Source: Algicola sagamiensis DSM 14643
GTDB lineage: Bacteria; Pseudomonadota; Gammaproteobacteria; Enterobacterales; Alteromonadaceae
Length of the DNA stretch: 64,000 nucleotides
Direction of reading: 5' to 3'
Assembly: GCF_000374485.1 (NCBI RefSeq)
Contig: NZ_KB894494.1
Coordinates: 186,001-250,000, forward strand
Below the pieces are notes generated by a model, which ran no database searches, was not told where the DNA came from, and worked only from the letters and a program-made list of their open reading frames with translations. Position numbers and translations under genes: made by a program. Below, one piece after another: positions 17,250 through 24,895 of this stretch (its first letter is position 1; each line of letters opens with the position of its first letter).

Positions 17250-17873
17250 TTACTTTTTACTGGCGAAGTTTTTTTCCAGTGCTTTTTGCAGCGCTTCGAG
17301 TTGTGTTTGCACTGTTGCATCAACAAGACCAATATCTGTTTCCAGAATACAACCCTGATCTCGAATGCGCGGGTCACCTTCCACATGTGCAAAACTCACA
17401 GATGGATACTCTGATAAGATCATATGCAATTGTTCTTGTACAGAGGAGACATTTTCAGGAGCGACCCGGAACTTCACTTGTTTTTCATCACCAATCGTTC
17501 GAAGCGCTTGCTTGATGATCTGACGAGAGACATCCGCGACATCCAACTCACCCAAAATCTGGCGCATTCCATCAATGACCAGATCAACCATTCGCTGTTC
17601 GACGGATGCAAAGAAATTGATAGTTTGGCTAATCACAGCGATCTGCTGCTCAGCAATTTCTATCTGGCTTTTTAAAAGGCCTTCCTGATAGCCACGTTCT
17701 TTTTCTTTTTCAAAAATCGAAGCGGCTTCATCTTCCAGTGCTTGTTTTCTTTCCTGCGTTTTCACAAGCAAATCGTGTAACTCATGAAAAGTATCGAACT
17801 GCTCAGAAGAAAGGATTTTGGTTTCTTGTGAAAGCGTTGCTGCTTCACTATTTAGTTGTATAACGCGTACCAT
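17250..17873 (-). CDS. sctL: Type III secretion stator protein SctL (YscL/HrpE)
   Basis: A 207-residue cytoplasmic protein of the YscL/FliH family, which links the ATPase SctN to the sorting platform. It has a long charged coiled coil at about residues 40-85 (QERKQALEDEAASIFEKEKERG) and a C-terminal FliH-like domain with VIDGMRQILGELDVADVSRQ, FRVAPENVSSVQEQ, DPRIRDQGCILETDIGLVDA. It is the last gene of the yscC-L-like cluster and overlaps sctK by 22 bp, as expected of the operon. Confidence 0.93.
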   Translation of the reverse strand: MVRVIQLNSEAATLSQETKILSSEQFDTFHELHDLLVKTQERKQALEDEAASIFEKEKERGYQEGLLKSQIEIAEQQIAVISQTINFFASVEQRMVDLVIDGMRQILGELDVADVSRQIIKQALRTIGDEKQVKFRVAPENVSSVQEQLHMILSEYPSVSFAHVEGDPRIRDQGCILETDIGLVDATVQTQLEALQKALEKNFASKK

Positions 17874-18499
17874 TGCCCAAGTGATCCTTTAGTCAATCGT
17901 TGAAGTTGCTGCAACAGAGCAGGCCCATTGACCTGAATTTTTCCTGTATAGACAACTGCTTTTTCATACCATGTTGCTGGGAGCTTCAAAATAAATCGAG
18001 ACACAATACTATCAGGTAAATGCGATAGGGATTTGATGATAGCCGCATAGATGACCGCTATCATGCACTCAGCATCATCTGGTGAGTCACCTGCTAATTC
18101 GAATGCAGGTTCAATACCCATCGGGGAGAAAGCAGCACGGTGCATCGCAAATTGGTAGGCATCCTGACCCAGTAATTCCAGTGCTTGATTAAGCTTTTCT
18201 CGGTCGATCGTTTGTCTTAATGTCTCGTGGAAAACAGTCGCTGCTGCATATTGCAGCAATTGCTGGACAACTTCCTTTGGCATCAGCAGAATAGGTTCAA
18301 TCTCAGGTGTTGTCACATCCTGCCATTGCCCAAGGTGGGGATACAACTCCTGAAGATATTCTGACAGTGTGAACCTTCCCGCAGGCTCATTAAGAAGCCG
18401 ATGCAGCATATCTGCATGAGGAAGTCGATCCCACCATGTGTCATGAACAATGGTCGGATCAATTCGATGAAACTCAAGAAGTTGGGTTAACTTAAGCAT
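17852..18499 (-). CDS. sctK: Type III secretion sorting-platform protein SctK (YscK)
   Basis: A 215-residue cytoplasmic protein in the position of yscK, between sctJ and sctL, with the YscK-type start LLEFHRIDPTIVH. SctK is an adaptor connecting the inner-membrane ring (SctD) to SctQ in the injectisome. The family is poorly conserved, so the assignment rests on length (about 210 residues) and gene order. It overlaps sctJ by 8 bp and sctL by 22 bp. Confidence 0.85.
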   Translation of the reverse strand: MLKLTQLLEFHRIDPTIVHDTWWDRLPHADMLHRLLNEPAGRFTLSEYLQELYPHLGQWQDVTTPEIEPILLMPKEVVQQLLQYAAATVFHETLRQTIDREKLNQALELLGQDAYQFAMHRAAFSPMGIEPAFELAGDSPDDAECMIAVIYAAIIKSLSHLPDSIVSRFILKLPATWYEKAVVYTGKIQVNGPALLQQLQRLTKGSLGQWYALYN

Positions 18500-19262
18500 T
18501 TACTTGTGTACTGAGTTCCGTGGATTCTTTTTTCTTCTGCTTAAACTGTAAGAACAGAAAGACATTCGCTGCAATGGAGAGTAAGGTGATCAAGCTCCAC
18601 ACAATCACCATCCACCAAAAACGACCTTCAGAGTCTGGCGCTATTTTTAAGTTCATGACGTTGACATAGTTTGGCTCTTCCATGCGATTATCAAATTCAT
18701 GCAGCGGGAATAACGCAACGGAGACTTGTTCGTAGTTCAATCCTTCAATCGCATTGCTGACCATTAATTTAATTTTGGGGATTTGGTCCTCAAGGGAAAT
18801 TTCCGGTAAATGCTTGATGAATACAGATGCAGAAGGTGCAACCTTATCTTGGTTCTTCGCTTCTTCCGGAAGGACAATGTGCACACGTGCTTTTGTTACC
18901 CCATCGATCGCATTCAGTGTTGCTGATAGATCCTGAGACAATGCATAATTGAATCGTGCACGCTCTTCTGTCGGCGAAGAAATAAGGCCCTCTTTTGGGA
19001 ATATATCACCTAGGCTTTTAAAATTATCGCGAGGAAAACCATGACGTTTGAGAACTTCGATTGCGGCTGCCACCTGCTGTTCTTCAACGAATAACGTCAC
19101 TTTCTTTTCTTTCGGTTCGAGTGTTTTATCCACAGAAAAGCCGCCCTGCAAAAGGATGGCATACATTTCATTCCCTTCTTTCTGCTCCAGTCCGGAGTAG
19201 AGTTCTGTTTTACAGCCTGCTAGTAGAAAAAGCAGGCTGATAAGCACAAAAATGCGTTTCAT
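18492..19262 (-). CDS. sctJ: Type III secretion inner-membrane ring lipoprotein SctJ (YscJ)
   Basis: A 256-residue lipoprotein. The signal peptide ends in LLAGC (Cys17), followed by the YscJ hallmark TELYSGLEQKEGNEMYAIL and the segment EEERARFNYALSQDLS-like TEERARFNYALSQDLSATL, then VTKARVHIVLPEE and ASVFIKH. A C-terminal transmembrane helix (about residues 217-238) anchors it again in the inner membrane. It forms the MS-like inner ring with SctD. It lies 6 bp after sctI in the operon. Confidence 0.96.
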   Translation of the reverse strand: MKRIFVLISLLFLLAGCKTELYSGLEQKEGNEMYAILLQGGFSVDKTLEPKEKKVTLFVEEQQVAAAIEVLKRHGFPRDNFKSLGDIFPKEGLISSPTEERARFNYALSQDLSATLNAIDGVTKARVHIVLPEEAKNQDKVAPSASVFIKHLPEISLEDQIPKIKLMVSNAIEGLNYEQVSVALFPLHEFDNRMEEPNYVNVMNLKIAPDSEGRFWWMVIVWSLITLLSIAANVFLFLQFKQKKKESTELSTQVNA

Positions 19263-19268
19263 TACTTA

Positions 19269-19658
19269 CTATTGACTCTTCAGTAGTGTATCTAGGTTCT
19301 GTGTTGATTTGCCAGCTGTTTTCGCCATCAACTCTTGTGTCATTCCCAATTTTTGCACTTCAAGTTGAAGTTTAAGCAATTCTTGATGTGACATTGTCTC
19401 AGTTGCAGCCACTGACTCATTAATGGAAGTAGTATGGTTGTTCATGCCAGCCTTCAGGTCCGACAGTCCTTCCAGAATTTTATCTCCCATACCAGGTTCT
19501 GGCGTTTCCTGCACCTTGACTTCAACCACTGTTGGATCATTTTCTTCCATTAAATTGGTGAATTGATTCGCATCAGCTTCATTAACCGGCTTTACAGGTT
19601 CATGAATACTATTCGTCAAACTTTCATGGACTGCCTGAGCAACTTTGGATTCAACCAT
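19269..19658 (-). CDS. sctI: Type III secretion inner rod protein SctI (YscI)
   Basis: A 129-residue protein with the typical inner-rod C-terminal helix pattern: GDKILEGLSDLKAGMNN, then MSHQELLKLQLEVQKLGMTQELMAKT and TQNLDTLLKSQ. The rod connects the needle to the export apparatus and helps in substrate switching. It sits between yscG and sctJ as in Yersinia. There is no yscH (yopR) gene between yscG and this one. Confidence 0.88.
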   Translation of the reverse strand: MVESKVAQAVHESLTNSIHEPVKPVNEADANQFTNLMEENDPTVVEVKVQETPEPGMGDKILEGLSDLKAGMNNHTTSINESVAATETMSHQELLKLQLEVQKLGMTQELMAKTAGKSTQNLDTLLKSQ

Positions 19659-19661
19659 GGT

Positions 19662-20045
19662 CTACCCCTCCCGTTGTGATACCTCATCAGATAGTGATTT
19701 CGATAATTCAACGATTGCTTCATCTTCCGCATTCAGCGCTTTATCAATATGATCATGGCACTGATCCCACTCTTCCAACATCATATGCGCCATAGACTGT
19801 AACGCATGAATGAAGCCGCTATCATGAGGATCATCTGTATGGATCTGCTGTAATAACCCTAACGCGGCTTCAGCTTGCCCAAGCTCTAATAAAAGTAAGA
19901 CCCGCATGATTGAAGGCGCAATATTCGTTTCACGATTTTGCTCAATACAAGCGGATATGACCTCAACCGAAGCCGCATCCTTTTGTCCAGCAGCAATAAA
20001 GCCAATCTCTGCGAGCGTCTGTAAATGTTCTCTGCTCATTTCCAT
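19662..20045 (-). CDS. yscG: Type III needle chaperone, YscG/PscG-like TPR protein
   Basis: A 127-residue all-helical protein with TPR-like repeats: MRVLLLLELGQAEAALGLLQQI and QSMAHMMLEEWDQCHDHIDKAL. In Yersinia and Pseudomonas, YscG/PscG with YscE/PscE holds the needle subunit soluble before export. Position directly after sctF supports this identity. It could also be described as an HrpB1-like TPR protein, but context favours YscG. Confidence 0.8.
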   Translation of the reverse strand: MEMSREHLQTLAEIGFIAAGQKDAASVEVISACIEQNRETNIAPSIMRVLLLLELGQAEAALGLLQQIHTDDPHDSGFIHALQSMAHMMLEEWDQCHDHIDKALNAEDEAIVELSKSLSDEVSQREG

Positions 20046-20058
20046 CGCAATGATTCAC

Positions 20059-20280
20059 CTATATTTTTTGGATTATTCCAGAAATCAGATCTCCGAGCCT
20101 TTTTAGTATTGAACTTTGTAGCTCTAGCGCTTGTGTATACTCACCCATCGCTTTTTGGAACAAAATCAAGTTGCCTGGTTTGCTAAAGTCCATCTGTGAG
20201 GCATCTGTCACCTTCTGCTCAGCTGCATTGGAGTTATCAGCCAGTTTTTGTGTCATGGCATCTAGGTTTACATTCGTCAT
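20059..20280 (-). CDS. sctF: Type III needle subunit SctF (YscF)
   Basis: A 73-residue small secreted protein. The start was taken at the ATG at 20280 (MTNVNLDAMTQ); the upstream in-frame ATG would add 16 residues rich in arginine that are not expected on a needle subunit. The C-terminal half has the helical needle pattern: MDFSKPGNLILFQKAMGEYTQALELQSS, then ILKRLGDLISGIIQKI. It polymerises into the extracellular needle. It is flanked by its presumed co-chaperones yscE and yscG. Confidence 0.93.
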   Translation of the reverse strand: MTNVNLDAMTQKLADNSNAAEQKVTDASQMDFSKPGNLILFQKAMGEYTQALELQSSILKRLGDLISGIIQKI

Positions 20281-20293
20281 ATCGTATCTCCCA

Positions 20294-20527
20294 CTACGTC
20301 TTGTGATGATTCTGCCAGCAATTTTCAATCACTTGAATTGCGGCTTCGACTGCTTTCAAATCAACTTGTAACGTTTCAAACTCTTGTGGTGTTACACCTC
20401 GATCCATCTTTTGTTTCAGCTGGCCATATAAAGCGCTGAGTTCATCCTTTTTCTGACGAATGAACTCGCCAGTATTATCTTGGGCTATCTTCTGCTGCAA
20501 ATTGGTCAGAAACACTTTTTCTGTCAT
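20294..20527 (-). CDS. yscE: Type III needle co-chaperone, YscE/EscE/SsaE-like
   Basis: A 77-residue helical hairpin protein (DELSALYGQLKQKMDRG, a TPQEFE turn, then DLKAVEAAIQVIENCW) between sctD and sctF, the place of yscE. The family pairs with YscG to bind the needle subunit. It overlaps the end of sctD by 53 bp, a long overlap, so translation may depend on sctD. Confidence 0.8.
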   Translation of the reverse strand: MTEKVFLTNLQQKIAQDNTGEFIRQKKDELSALYGQLKQKMDRGVTPQEFETLQVDLKAVEAAIQVIENCWQNHHKT

Positions 20528-21830
20528 TTTGTGATCTCATGTTGATGGTGATGAGCTCATCACCCTTCTTTAAAGTCACTTTATCAAGAGAAATGCTCTC
20601 TACAATAAAATCCGTATTGAGCCATCCTCCTTCGGTAATCTTTAAACCTTCTTTTGTGATGATATAGGGCACACGCCCTAAGCTTACACCACGGATCCCA
20701 AGTGCGTCTTTACTCAAAGGGACGACCGAAAAACCTAATTCAGGTGGCGTATTGTATTCCTTTCTATATAGCTTCAATAATGCAATACGATCCACTCTTG
20801 CGATAGCAACCCCCTCACTTTGGATCATGATCTTGCCTTCTTCAGGAAGGATCCGATTACCCTCTAGACCGAGTGTTTCCAGTTGCTCTTTCAACCAAGT
20901 TGTACGTTGTTCCAACGTTTCAAACTTCGCATGAATATTTTTAACTCCCTTAATATCTCGCTTGAGCTTTAGGAGCAAGCGTTTTGCCTCTGCTTGATCC
21001 CCAATATACCCATGCAAAATAAAGTCACCGAGTTCGTCACCTCTTGTGACTTTAATTCCGTGATTGTCTGTTGCTCCTAGTAAGTAACGAATATTCTGTA
21101 AAAGTTGCGAATTTATTTTAACATCTAAACTAACGGGCTTTCTTTGTTGTAAACTCAAACGCTGAAGAGAACGATAATCTTCCTCTCTTTCTACATAACC
21201 GACAACCACACTTTTTTGATTAACCTCTTTAACAATTAGACCCTTCCATTTCGGATCCGATGTTAATAACGTCTGTAAAGTCGGCTCATTTGATACTTTA
21301 TGTTGTGATTCCTGAGTTGAGAATATTTCAAAAAACCCAATAGATAGTATGAGTAAAATACAGCCAATTGTAATATTAATTGCAATCTTTCTTTTTGACT
21401 TGGAGCTAACTTGTTCAATTTCAGCTTCTTCATCCTTCCCTTCATCTGAGGACTCTTTGTTATCGATCTCAGGTCTTTGCGGTTCTGGTATGCTGATCTC
21501 TGGCCACTCCTGGTCTGCTTGCCCAGCAGCAAAAGCAAAATCACCCACTGCAATGACATCATAAGCCTTTAAGGTGTATTCCTCATCTGAACAAAGCTGA
21601 CCATTGATGAAAACTTCCGAATTCTCTGCCAAATTTTTTAAGCTAAATATTGCTACATCAAAATTTAGTTCAAATTGGCTATCAGCAACACTGTCGTCAC
21701 TAATAACTATATCACTGTCTATAGAGCGCCCAAGCGTATACTCCCCTGTTGTTAGGCGAAGCTCTGCTCCTTTATGTTTACCAGAAAGGATTTTAATTAA
21801 AACAAGTGCTTGAAACGGCACACCCTGCAT
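20475..21830 (-). CDS. sctD: Type III inner-membrane ring protein SctD (YscD)
   Basis: A 451-residue bitopic membrane protein. Residues about 9-100 form a cytoplasmic FHA domain (TGEYTLGRSIDSDIVISDD), followed by an acidic linker (about 110-142), one transmembrane helix (about 149-170) and a periplasmic part with BON/SpoIIIAG-like repeats, ending near 445. It builds the outer part of the inner-membrane ring and contacts the secretin SctC. Its ATG shares one base with the sctC stop (TAATG), suggesting translational coupling. Confidence 0.94.
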   Translation of the reverse strand: MQGVPFQALVLIKILSGKHKGAELRLTTGEYTLGRSIDSDIVISDDSVADSQFELNFDVAIFSLKNLAENSEVFINGQLCSDEEYTLKAYDVIAVGDFAFAAGQADQEWPEISIPEPQRPEIDNKESSDEGKDEEAEIEQVSSKSKRKIAINITIGCILLILSIGFFEIFSTQESQHKVSNEPTLQTLLTSDPKWKGLIVKEVNQKSVVVGYVEREEDYRSLQRLSLQQRKPVSLDVKINSQLLQNIRYLLGATDNHGIKVTRGDELGDFILHGYIGDQAEAKRLLLKLKRDIKGVKNIHAKFETLEQRTTWLKEQLETLGLEGNRILPEEGKIMIQSEGVAIARVDRIALLKLYRKEYNTPPELGFSVVPLSKDALGIRGVSLGRVPYIITKEGLKITEGGWLNTDFIVESISLDKVTLKKGDELITINMRSQNDRKSVSDQFAAEDSPR

Positions 21831-23479
21831 TATTGCTCCAAAATTTTCAAACGTTCTGCGTCGTTCAGATATTGCGTTTCATTTGGGATATGCATCTCTG
21901 AACTGACAAGTCTCGGTGTAATAAGAAACAACCGTACCATATTTACGTGATTTGTACTCGTATTTCTGAATAATGCACCGACTAAAGGCAACTCACCTAA
22001 TATAGGCACATGGTTTTCAGACTCGGTTTTAGAGTCGAAGTAATAGCCTCCAATCAGTAAACTTTGCTTTGGTCGGACAACTGATTGTGTCGTGATCATG
22101 GTATTACTGATAATGGGTAGCTCATCAACTTTATCTACTTCACGATTGCCATCTTCAATATGAATATCTAAACGTATCGCCTGCCCCTCATCCTGTTGGA
22201 TGTGTGGTGTCACTTTAACCACGGTCCCAACAGAAACTTCTTCCAAAGCGACTTCCCGCTCCCCAGTTAATTTGACGAAAAAGGTACTGCTACTATCCAA
22301 TACAGCTTCTTCATTATCGAGTGTTAAAACAGAAGGACGAGAGCTGATGGTCGCTTTTCCTTCTTCCGCAAGCAGATTAATTCGAGCAAGAAAGTAACTC
22401 CGGGTATTACCCAACACACTTGAGAAACCAAGCCAGTCGCCACTCATAATACTGAGTTGCCCAGGTTTTCCTTTCACTTCTGATGGATTTTCACCGAATC
22501 TGAAGCTGCCATCATTCCCGTAAGTTTCCCAATTAATCCCCAGTTCTTCTAAGTTGTCTGCCCGGATATTGATAATTGAGACATTCACTTCAACTTGCTT
22601 CGTAGGCTGGTCTAGTTGCTCAATCATCGAAGCATAGAGCTTTAAACGCTCTTTCGTGTCTCCAATGATCACTGAGTTCATTCTTGGATCGGCCTGAATA
22701 AAAGAAGTAACAGGCTGTATCTGAGCTTTCTCCTTCATCGGAGTAGGATTTTGTACATCAGCTCCTTTTGCCTTTTCTCCATTGTGCACTTGACCTAATG
22801 CTAACAAGTTATGAGGTTTCGTATCTGGTGAACTGATAGCCGGTGCTGGCCTCGTAGCCTGCTTTAGTAGACTTGCGATACCTGGGATCAAGCGTTCTCC
22901 ACCACGATATTTAACTTTCTTATCATCAGCAAAAGCATACTTTAATGGGAATACTTGAATGCTAAACCGACTTTGTTCATCACGGCTGACTTCATTATCT
23001 AGTAATTTTGAAGTTTCATTGACCAGTTCGATGAATCGAGGCGGACCAGAAATGAAAACCAAACCTTTTTCTTCGATCGCTGTCCAGTGATTTCGTTTAT
23101 CCCACCAGGGTAGAAGACTCAGTAACTGGTGTAACTCTGATGGCTTAAAATACTTCAGATGTAATACCAGGTTGGCAACTTCATCCGCACGATAAAAATA
23201 CAGCGCATAACCGTCGAAGTACCAGCTTAAATTTGAAATCGATGAAAGTTGTTTTAAAAACTTGACCGCACTTTGTCTTGGGAATTCACCATTAATTTTA
23301 GAGTCAAGCTTTTCACTGACAATGGCTGGAACACCAATACTGGCTGCAAAGTCTGATACGATTGTTTGAAGGGTTTCATCACGCGCTATCAAACCATATG
23401 GTTTTGATTCCCACTGATTAGCAAAAGCTTCGCTCGCAGAAAAAATAATAAAAAGAAGTAACGCCCAAAGGTACTTCAT
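21830..23479 (-). CDS. sctC: Type III outer-membrane secretin SctC (YscC)
   Basis: A 549-residue secretin. A signal peptide ends SEAFA at about residue 20, followed by N-terminal domains (about 25-290) with KFLKQLSSISNLSW and VFPLKYAFADDKK. The C-terminal secretin domain has TKQVEVNVSIINI, LSIMSGDW, a VTPHIQ core near 430 and SLLIGGYYFDSKTE with VPILGELPLVGALFRN. It makes the outer-membrane ring of the injectisome. The length is slightly shorter than YscC (about 600). A pilotin is likely needed; see 24461-24895. Confidence 0.96.
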   Translation of the reverse strand: MKYLWALLLFIIFSASEAFANQWESKPYGLIARDETLQTIVSDFAASIGVPAIVSEKLDSKINGEFPRQSAVKFLKQLSSISNLSWYFDGYALYFYRADEVANLVLHLKYFKPSELHQLLSLLPWWDKRNHWTAIEEKGLVFISGPPRFIELVNETSKLLDNEVSRDEQSRFSIQVFPLKYAFADDKKVKYRGGERLIPGIASLLKQATRPAPAISSPDTKPHNLLALGQVHNGEKAKGADVQNPTPMKEKAQIQPVTSFIQADPRMNSVIIGDTKERLKLYASMIEQLDQPTKQVEVNVSIINIRADNLEELGINWETYGNDGSFRFGENPSEVKGKPGQLSIMSGDWLGFSSVLGNTRSYFLARINLLAEEGKATISSRPSVLTLDNEEAVLDSSSTFFVKLTGEREVALEEVSVGTVVKVTPHIQQDEGQAIRLDIHIEDGNREVDKVDELPIISNTMITTQSVVRPKQSLLIGGYYFDSKTESENHVPILGELPLVGALFRNTSTNHVNMVRLFLITPRLVSSEMHIPNETQYLNDAERLKILEQ

Positions 23480-23493
23480 GTTTTCTCCTAGGG

Positions 23494-23919
23494 TTATGGT
23501 CGAATCATCATCGCTGGTACAACAGCTTGCGGCTGAAAACTTTCAACTGATTTAAACTGTTCGACAACATTGACGAACCGATTTAAATTTTCACAGAAGT
23601 CATCGAGCTGCATTTGACCAATTTCAAGGCTTGAAGCTGCATGTAGATATGGTGTTTCTTTATCGAGATATAAACAAACTGGGAAATATTCTGTTGCGGC
23701 AAGAACCTGACGAGCACAGAGCTTTAGTGTCTCTCCACGGTCATTTTCATCTTCTGGCAAGAGGATGACATCAACAGAAAAATAGAGTAAGTTTCCATGC
23801 TGAAATACACTCACTTCCGTATCATCGACTTGAATTATCCAACGGCCATCATCATTAGATAATTCAGTATCATATTCTTGGCTAAAATCTCTCATCAATA
23901 AAGTCAGTTGGTTTGCCAT
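23494..23919 (-). CDS. Class I type III chaperone, YscB-like
   Basis: A 141-residue acidic small protein with the class I (CesT/SycE-type) chaperone look: MRDFSQEYDTELSNDDGRW, a beta-rich middle (VSVFQHGNLLYFSVDVILL) and a C-terminal helix ending SFQPQ. It lies immediately before sctC, exactly where yscB is in Yersinia. YscB pairs with SycN to escort the gatekeeper YopN, and a SycN-like gene is present at 31525. That combination makes a YscB role likely, but an effector chaperone is also possible. Confidence 0.72.
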   Translation of the reverse strand: MANQLTLLMRDFSQEYDTELSNDDGRWIIQVDDTEVSVFQHGNLLYFSVDVILLPEDENDRGETLKLCARQVLAATEYFPVCLYLDKETPYLHAASSLEIGQMQLDDFCENLNRFVNVVEQFKSVESFQPQAVVPAMMIRP

Positions 23920-23927
23920 AAGTACCC

Positions 23928-24341
23928 TTAAATACGTTTGGTCATCGTCACAATATTACGATCATTTGCGCGACTGTAGTGGATATCATCCACCATTTTT
24001 GTGGCAAGAAATATACCTAAACCACCAGCATCACGCTCTTCTAGAGAAGCATTGATATCCGGTGTGTTTTGACCTAGTGGGTTAAAAGGGATTCCCGCAT
24101 CAACAATCGTGACTTCCAAACTGTTATCTTGTTTCTTATCGCACGCAAGTTCAATCTCACCTGGGGGAGGTTGATAGGCGTAACAGATAATATTAACAAG
24201 TATTTCTTCCAAAGCGAGTTCCAGTTGCAGGCGCTTTTCATCATCAACACCAAGCTGGTCAGCAAACTTTCCAGCATACTCCAGTAAAGTATGGAGATTA
24301 TCCATCTTGGCACTACAACTCAATTTCTTCTGTACTGGCAT
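23928..24341 (-). CDS. RsbW/SpoIIAB-type anti-sigma serine kinase
   Basis: A 137-residue GHKL-fold kinase of the partner-switching class. N-box: LELALEEILVN (Glu46, Asn50). G1 box: VDAGIPFNP at 80-88. G2 box: DAGGLGIFLATKMVD at 104-118. Such proteins phosphorylate a STAS antagonist and, in some systems, bind a sigma factor. The presumed partners are the STAS protein at 31175 and the SpoIIE phosphatase at 24858; the ECF sigma factor at 27531 is the possible output. It lies between the lipoprotein gene and the yscB-like gene within the type III locus. In Bordetella the equivalent protein is BtrW. Confidence 0.88.
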   Translation of the reverse strand: MPVQKKLSCSAKMDNLHTLLEYAGKFADQLGVDDEKRLQLELALEEILVNIICYAYQPPPGEIELACDKKQDNSLEVTIVDAGIPFNPLGQNTPDINASLEERDAGGLGIFLATKMVDDIHYSRANDRNIVTMTKRI

Positions 24342-24437
24342 TTGCCTTATAACCCCTTCACGCTCAGAACATAATAATGGCGTAATATCTTATTGAATGA
24401 GTAACAGCATCTCATGAATAGTTGCATACTTTTTCAA

Positions 24438-24466
24438 GAGTAGGTTTCGAACAACGGCACCTACTC
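24438..24466 (-). terminator. Hairpin at the end of the small lipoprotein gene
   Basis: GAGTAGGT (24438-24445) and ACCTACTC (24459-24466) form an 8-bp stem that contains the lipoprotein stop codon. On the minus strand only TTGAAAAA follows, so it is a poor intrinsic terminator and may attenuate readthrough into the kinase gene. Confidence 0.35.
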
Positions 24467-24895
24467 CTCAGTATGGGGCACAATTCGCCAATGTTCATCC
24501 TGATATATCCAAGGATACCACTGTCGAAAACAGCGCCGTGTGTGATTATCCACTTCATTACCATGATGTGATGTACACAACTGAATGTTTGTCCATAACA
24601 TTTTGTCAACCTGACGCACTTTCACAACTTTCACTTGATAAGTGATATTTTCTTTTTTTGAATTTTCTAAATTCAGTATGTTCACTGTACGTCCATGTGG
24701 TTGAACAACGCATTGATGATATTCCGGCATTCTTGCATCCAATTGGAATAGCATCAAAGCACATGACTTTATTTGAGACATTGCTATCTGATAGTCCGTT
24801 TTGTCCATCAGGCTTGTTGAATGACAACCAGATATTAAACACAGCACAAATACAAATTTAATCGTTCGCGTTCGCCGCCTTAGATACTTCATCAT
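24461..24895 (-). CDS. Small lipoprotein; candidate secretin pilotin
   Basis: A 144-residue protein with a lipoprotein signal: basic N-terminus (YLRRRTRTIK), hydrophobic core and lipobox LISGC (Cys24). The mature part has four more cysteines and no recognised family. Start was placed at the ATG at 24895; longer readings extend into the phosphatase gene in a different frame. It overlaps the phosphatase gene by 38 bp. Ysc-type secretins need a lipoprotein pilotin (YscW/ExsB) of similar size, none is seen elsewhere in the locus, and this gene lies shortly upstream of sctC. The pilotin role is inferred from size, anchoring and place, not from sequence similarity. Confidence 0.6.
   Translation of the reverse strand: MMKYLRRRTRTIKFVFVLCLISGCHSTSLMDKTDYQIAMSQIKSCALMLFQLDARMPEYHQCVVQPHGRTVNILNLENSKKENITYQVKVVKVRQVDKMLWTNIQLCTSHHGNEVDNHTRRCFRQWYPWIYQDEHWRIVPHTEE

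Noticed and set aside
20281-20328. 16-residue extension of the needle subunit SctF
   Set aside because: It overlaps yscE, is arginine-rich and unlike any needle protein; ATG at 20280 gives the family length.
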